The position numbers were made by a program, and so were the translations under genes. A model generated the notes under the pieces. That model worked only from the letters and a program-made list of their open reading frames with translations. It was not told the DNA's origin and ran no database searches. Of a stretch of 64,000 nucleotides of DNA, positions 60,723 to 64,000 are shown piece after piece. The DNA comes from JBBROS01 sp963752225 (GTDB taxonomy: Bacteria; Pseudomonadota; Alphaproteobacteria; Acetobacterales; Acetobacteraceae). The DNA is taken from assembly GCA_963752225.1 (NCBI GenBank), contig CAVVXS010000009.1:1-64000 (forward strand), read 5' to 3'. How positions within the stretch are numbered: position 1 is the first letter of the stretch; every line of letters begins with the position of its first letter.

Positions 60723-62306
60723 ATGATGTATTTCAGCCGCCTCAAGAGTGCTGCGATCCTCGCAGTCTGCGTGCTGGGCGTGCTGCTCTCGCTGCCGAAT
60801 CTGTTCCCGGCGCCGGCCAGTTGGCTGCCGTGGCGCCAAGTGCGGCTCGGGCTCGACCTGCGCGGCGGCAGTTACTTGCTGCTGGAGGTGGACGCCGCCG
60901 CCGTGCTGAAGGAGCGGCTCGACAGCATCGCCGATGGCGCCCGTGCGACGTTGAACAAGGCGCGCCAAGCGGGCCAGCTGAGCGGCTCGAACCAGCCGCC
61001 GGTGGCGCAGCCGGCGCAGGAGCGGGTCGCCATCCGCCTCGCCGCCGGGCCGCAGCAGGACGAGGCGATCCGCATCCTGCGTGAGGCGGCGACGGCCGGG
61101 GGGGCCGCGCCGGACTACCAGGTCGCGGCCGAGGGCAACGATATCGCCCTCACGCTGCCGCCCAACGCCATGCGCGACCGGCTCAGCGGCGCCGTCACCC
61201 AATCGATCGAGATCGTGCGCCGCCGCATCGACGAGACCGGGGTGATCGACCCGCAGATCACCCGGCAAGGCGACAGCCGCATCGTCGTGCAGCTGCCGGG
61301 CATCGAGGACCCGAACCGCATCAAGGAGCTGTTGGGCAAAACGGCCAAGATGACGTTCCGGCTGCTGGACGAAAGCGCCAGTATGGCCGGCACGCCGCCG
61401 CCCGGGGTCGATTTCCTACCCGTCGAGGGGCAGCCGCAGCAGCGCGAGCCCGTGCGTCGCCGGGTCGAGGTGGACGGCGCCAACCTGACCGACGCGCGGC
61501 CCGGCCAGGACAGCCAGCGCGGCGGCGGTTGGGTGGTCAACTTCACCTTCGACAGCGTCGGCGCCCGGCGGTTCGGCGACGTGACGCAGGCCAATATCGG
61601 CAAGCGGTTCGCGATCGTGCTGGACGACAAGGTGATCTCGGCGCCGGTGATCCAGACCGCGATCACCGGCGGCCGCGGCCAGATCAGCGGCAACTTCACC
61701 GCGGCGTCGGCCAACAACCTGTCGGTGCTGTTGCGCGCCGGCGCCTTGCCGGCGCCCTTGACGGTGGTCGAGGAACGCAGCGTCGGGCCGGAGCTCGGTG
61801 CCGACAGCATCCGCGCCGGCGCCTTGTCGCTGGCGGTCGGGTTCCTGCTGGTGATCGGCTACATGGCCGTGTTCTATGGGCTGTTCGGCTGGTTCGCCAA
61901 CATCGCCCTGCTGCTCAACCTGGTGCTGCAGATCGCGATCCTGTCCATGCTGGAAGCCACCCTGACGCTGCCGGGCATGGCCGGGATCCTGCTGACGTTG
62001 GGCGTCGCGGTGGACGCCAACATCCTGATCAACGAGCGCATCCGCGAGGAGGTGCGCAACGGCCGCACGCCGCTGAACGCGCTCGAAACCGGCTACCGCC
62101 GCGCCTTCGGCACCATCATCGACAGCAACGCGACCGCGTTCCTGGCGCATGTGATGCTGTTCATCTTCGGCTCCGGCCCGGTGCGCGGCTTCGCCGTCAC
62201 CATCACCGTCGGCATCGTCACGACGCTGTTCACCGCGACGGTGGTGGCGCGGCTGCTGACGGTGCGGTGGTACGTGAGCACCAAACCTCAGCTGTTGCCG
62301 GTATAA
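60723..62306 (+). CDS. secD: Protein translocase subunit SecD
   Basis: SecD with SecF uses the proton gradient to pull proteins through SecYEG. The 527-residue protein has an N-terminal membrane helix, the GLDLRGGSYLLLEVD motif, a periplasmic P1 domain, RRRIDETGVIDPQI, and five C-terminal membrane helices with LGVAVDANILINERIREE and SNATAFLAHVMLF. ATG-ATG at 60723 is used. It precedes secF by five bases. No yajC gene lies upstream. Confidence 0.95.
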   Translation: MMYFSRLKSAAILAVCVLGVLLSLPNLFPAPASWLPWRQVRLGLDLRGGSYLLLEVDAAAVLKERLDSIADGARATLNKARQAGQLSGSNQPPVAQPAQERVAIRLAAGPQQDEAIRILREAATAGGAAPDYQVAAEGNDIALTLPPNAMRDRLSGAVTQSIEIVRRRIDETGVIDPQITRQGDSRIVVQLPGIEDPNRIKELLGKTAKMTFRLLDESASMAGTPPPGVDFLPVEGQPQQREPVRRRVEVDGANLTDARPGQDSQRGGGWVVNFTFDSVGARRFGDVTQANIGKRFAIVLDDKVISAPVIQTAITGGRGQISGNFTAASANNLSVLLRAGALPAPLTVVEERSVGPELGADSIRAGALSLAVGFLLVIGYMAVFYGLFGWFANIALLLNLVLQIAILSMLEATLTLPGMAGILLTLGVAVDANILINERIREEVRNGRTPLNALETGYRRAFGTIIDSNATAFLAHVMLFIFGSGPVRGFAVTITVGIVTTLFTATVVARLLTVRWYVSTKPQLLPV

Positions 62307-62311
62307 CGCCC

Positions 62312-63265
62312 ATGTTCATCCGCCCGTTGCTCCGGCTGGTTCCGGACGACACCAAGATCCAGTTCATGCGCGGCCGCTTTCTGGGCCTCGCCACCTCGGC
62401 CATCCTGTCGACCGCTTCGGTGATCCTGTTCTTCTACCCGGGCCTGCATCTCGGCATCGACTTCCGCGGCGGCATCGTGATGGAGGTCCGCACCCAGGGA
62501 CCGGCCGACTTCACCAAACTCCGCGCCGGCTTGGCCGCCGCACGCGCGCCGGAAGCCGGGCTGCAGCGGTTCGGGGCGGAGGACCAGGCGCTGATCCGGC
62601 TCGACCCGCAAGGGAGCGAGACGGCGACGCAGGACACGGTGACCCGGGTCCGCTCGGCGCTGGAGCAGGCGTCGCCCGGCTTGCGCGTGGTGCGCACCGA
62701 CGCGGTCGGCGCCTCGGTCTCGTCCGAGCTGTTCCAGAACGGCATGCTGGCCCTCGGCATCAGCCTGCTGATGATCCTGGTCTACATCTGGTTCCGCTTC
62801 GAATGGCAGTTCGCGGTCGGAGCCGTGGTGACGCTGCTGCTGGACGTCACCAAGGCGATCGGCTTCCTGGTGGTGACGCGGATCGAGTTCGATCTGGTGA
62901 TGGTCGCAGCCATCCTGACGGTGATCGGCTACTCCACCAACGACAAGGTCGTGGTGTATGACCGCATGCGCGAGAACCTGCGCAAATACAAGACAATGCC
63001 GCTGCGGCAGTTGATCGACCTCAGCATCAACGAGACGCTGAACCGCACGCTCGGCACCTCGATGACGGTGTTCCTGGCGACCTTGCCGCTGGCGTTGTTC
63101 GGCGGCGCGTCGCTGTCGGGGTTCGCGCTGATGATGCTGTTCGGCATCGTCGTCGGCACCAGCAGCAGCATCTTCATCGCCGCGCCCATCCTGCTGCTGC
63201 TGGGCGAGAACAAGCTGCGGCGCGACGCCCAGGCACCGGCGCCGGCGGGGGCGAAGAAGGCGTAA
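62312..63265 (+). CDS. secF: Protein translocase subunit SecF
   Basis: The 317-residue SecF has an N-terminal helix, the motif HLGIDFRGGIVMEV, a periplasmic domain, and a five-helix bundle with IGYSTNDKVVVYDRMREN and NRTLGTSMTVFLATLPLALFG. The ATG at 62312 is used; the frame to 61529 overlaps secD and is spurious. The C-terminus is short and basic/alanine-rich. Confidence 0.95.
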   Translation: MFIRPLLRLVPDDTKIQFMRGRFLGLATSAILSTASVILFFYPGLHLGIDFRGGIVMEVRTQGPADFTKLRAGLAAARAPEAGLQRFGAEDQALIRLDPQGSETATQDTVTRVRSALEQASPGLRVVRTDAVGASVSSELFQNGMLALGISLLMILVYIWFRFEWQFAVGAVVTLLLDVTKAIGFLVVTRIEFDLVMVAAILTVIGYSTNDKVVVYDRMRENLRKYKTMPLRQLIDLSINETLNRTLGTSMTVFLATLPLALFGGASLSGFALMMLFGIVVGTSSSIFIAAPILLLLGENKLRRDAQAPAPAGAKKA

Positions 63266-63277
63266 TCCGGTTCAGGC

Positions 63278-63299
63278 GGCCGAGCGGGGTCGCTCGGCC
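63278..63299. terminator. Hairpin between convergent secF and lipoprotein genes
   Basis: GGCCGAGCG and CGCTCGGCC flank GGGT, a perfect nine-base stem placed 12 bases after the secF stop and nine bases after the end of the convergent lipoprotein gene. It is a good candidate for a two-way terminator even without a T-run. Confidence 0.6.
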
Positions 63300-63308
63300 T
63301 GCCCCGGT

Positions 63309-63905
63309 TCAGTTGTGCCGCGCGCGCCTCGAGCCCACGCCCGGATGGTCGGCTTCGGCCACGATGCAGGCCGACTCGTCGCCGGCGCTGCAAGCACCCT
63401 GGAGGAAGGCCAGCCTGGTGCGTGATCCGGCCGGCTGCGCCATCGCCCGCGTGGTCATCAGCGAGCGGGCTGCAATCGAGCCCAGGCTGGGACCGGCCCC
63501 CTCGGACCGGCCGGAAATGGTGGCGGCGGGATCTGGCGTCATGGCGACGTCGACCGAGTGCGGGTAATCGAAGTTTGCTCCGGTCGACGCGTCCACGGCG
63601 ACGCCGACCAAGCCACCGATCAGGATGTTGCCGAAGGTCCAGCCGTTGAACGACGACGAGGCCGACGTCGTCGCCGTCTTGTAGCCGGGCTTGCTGCATG
63701 TCACGACGAGCGAATTGATGCTCTTGCTGACCGGCACGATGCTCGGTGTGGCGGCAATCGAGTTCAACGTGCTTCCACCGCGGTCCACCGAGCATGACGC
63801 GCCCTGGGGCGTCGAGTTCACCGCGACCGTCTGACTGGTTCCGTTGACGATCGTGGCGCAGCCGGACAGCAGCACCGCAGCAAGGCACACAAACAATCTC
63901 GCCAA
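63309..63905 (-). CDS. Small lipoprotein, conserved hypothetical
   Basis: The 198-residue protein has a lipobox signal (MARLFVCLAAVLLSGC) so it is likely lipid-anchored. CATIVNGTSQTVAVNSTPQG, CSVDRGG and VVTCSKPGYKTATTSAS place it in a family of envelope lipoproteins sometimes mislabelled as translation initiation factor 2. A glycine-rich region FGNILIGGLVGVAVD follows. The start is TTG at 63905 with AGGAGG eight bases upstream. The function is unknown. Confidence 0.75.
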   Translation of the reverse strand: MARLFVCLAAVLLSGCATIVNGTSQTVAVNSTPQGASCSVDRGGSTLNSIAATPSIVPVSKSINSLVVTCSKPGYKTATTSASSSFNGWTFGNILIGGLVGVAVDASTGANFDYPHSVDVAMTPDPAATISGRSEGAGPSLGSIAARSLMTTRAMAQPAGSRTRLAFLQGACSAGDESACIVAEADHPGVGSRRARHN

Positions 63906-64000
63906 GACTTCCTCCTGTGAAGTCCCGGCAAGCTATGGTCGTGCGCGCGGCCAATCTAGTCGTTTTATGTAAGCAACGGTCGTGCTCTAACCCCGGTTGC

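Noticed and set aside
63906..64000. Looked for a promoter or a partial gene at the right edge.
   Set aside because: Only the ribosome site of the lipoprotein gene is clear; no well-spaced -35/-10 pair or coding start was found.

Overview
The window is chromosomal DNA of a high-GC alphaproteobacterium, most likely in the Acetobacteraceae (Rhodospirillales). The reasons are the block leuC-leuD-leuB next to rplS-trmD-rimM-rpsP-ffh, an ELM1-type protein, a DUF3035 lipoprotein beside lspA, a RHH_4-type ribbon-helix-helix gene, a fused LivM-LivG transporter protein, and paired G/C stem-loop repeats at gene ends. No tRNA, rRNA, CRISPR array, insertion sequence, phage gene or integrase was seen. Genes are tightly packed, many with 1 or 4 base stop/start overlaps, and no stretch above 300 bases lacks a gene.

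1-7.3 kb (minus strand): a housekeeping block. ffh, rpsP, rimM, trmD and rplS (protein targeting, ribosome and tRNA maturation) run into leuC, leuD and leuB (leucine biosynthesis) and a partial YaiI-family gene cut by the window edge. 7.2-12 kb: a secreted alpha/beta hydrolase with a frameshifted tail, a GT-C-like membrane protein, a luciferase-like flavin oxidoreductase, a small membrane protein and a cupin. 12.1-17 kb: a complete branched-chain amino-acid-type ABC transporter (livK, livH, fused livMG, livF) with a perfect palindrome between the binding protein and the permease. 17.1-20.5 kb: an SCO copper chaperone with a small secreted protein, then a LysR regulator divergent from doxX and a DODA-type dioxygenase over a short palindrome. 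20.5-23 kb: an M20 peptidase coupled to an in-frame hydratase-SDR fusion. 23.2-26.2 kb: ribF, lspA, a DUF3035 lipoprotein and ELM1.

26.3-46.6 kb is an accessory catabolic and transport region. It holds a 636-residue protein of unknown family, an acyl-CoA ligase, an enolase-superfamily enzyme, an AhpD-like protein, a CUT1-type ABC transporter with two tandem binding proteins, an HpaI-type aldolase coupled to an SMP-30 lactonase behind a perfect TGTGA-N6-TCACA palindrome, two divergent beta-hydroxyacid dehydrogenases, a second Liv-type transporter and an amidohydrolase. Together these look like uptake and breakdown of small carboxylates or sugar acids, but the substrates cannot be read from sequence.

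46.6-49.4 kb: a copper-handling cluster (DUF2946 protein, beta-barrel-like protein, CopC, CopD). 49.5-54.6 kb: an Mpo1-like protein and a chain of five overlapping genes, lutB-lutC-smr-xre-carboxylesterase. 54.7-58.9 kb: a ferritin-like YciE protein, a RHH protein, a cytochrome c, a glyoxalase, and a Tat-exported small subunit with a GMC dehydrogenase, probably a periplasmic alcohol or sugar oxidation system. 58.9-64 kb: a Gfo/Idh/MocA oxidoreductase, a protein with a natural seven-histidine tract, secD, secF and a small lipoprotein.
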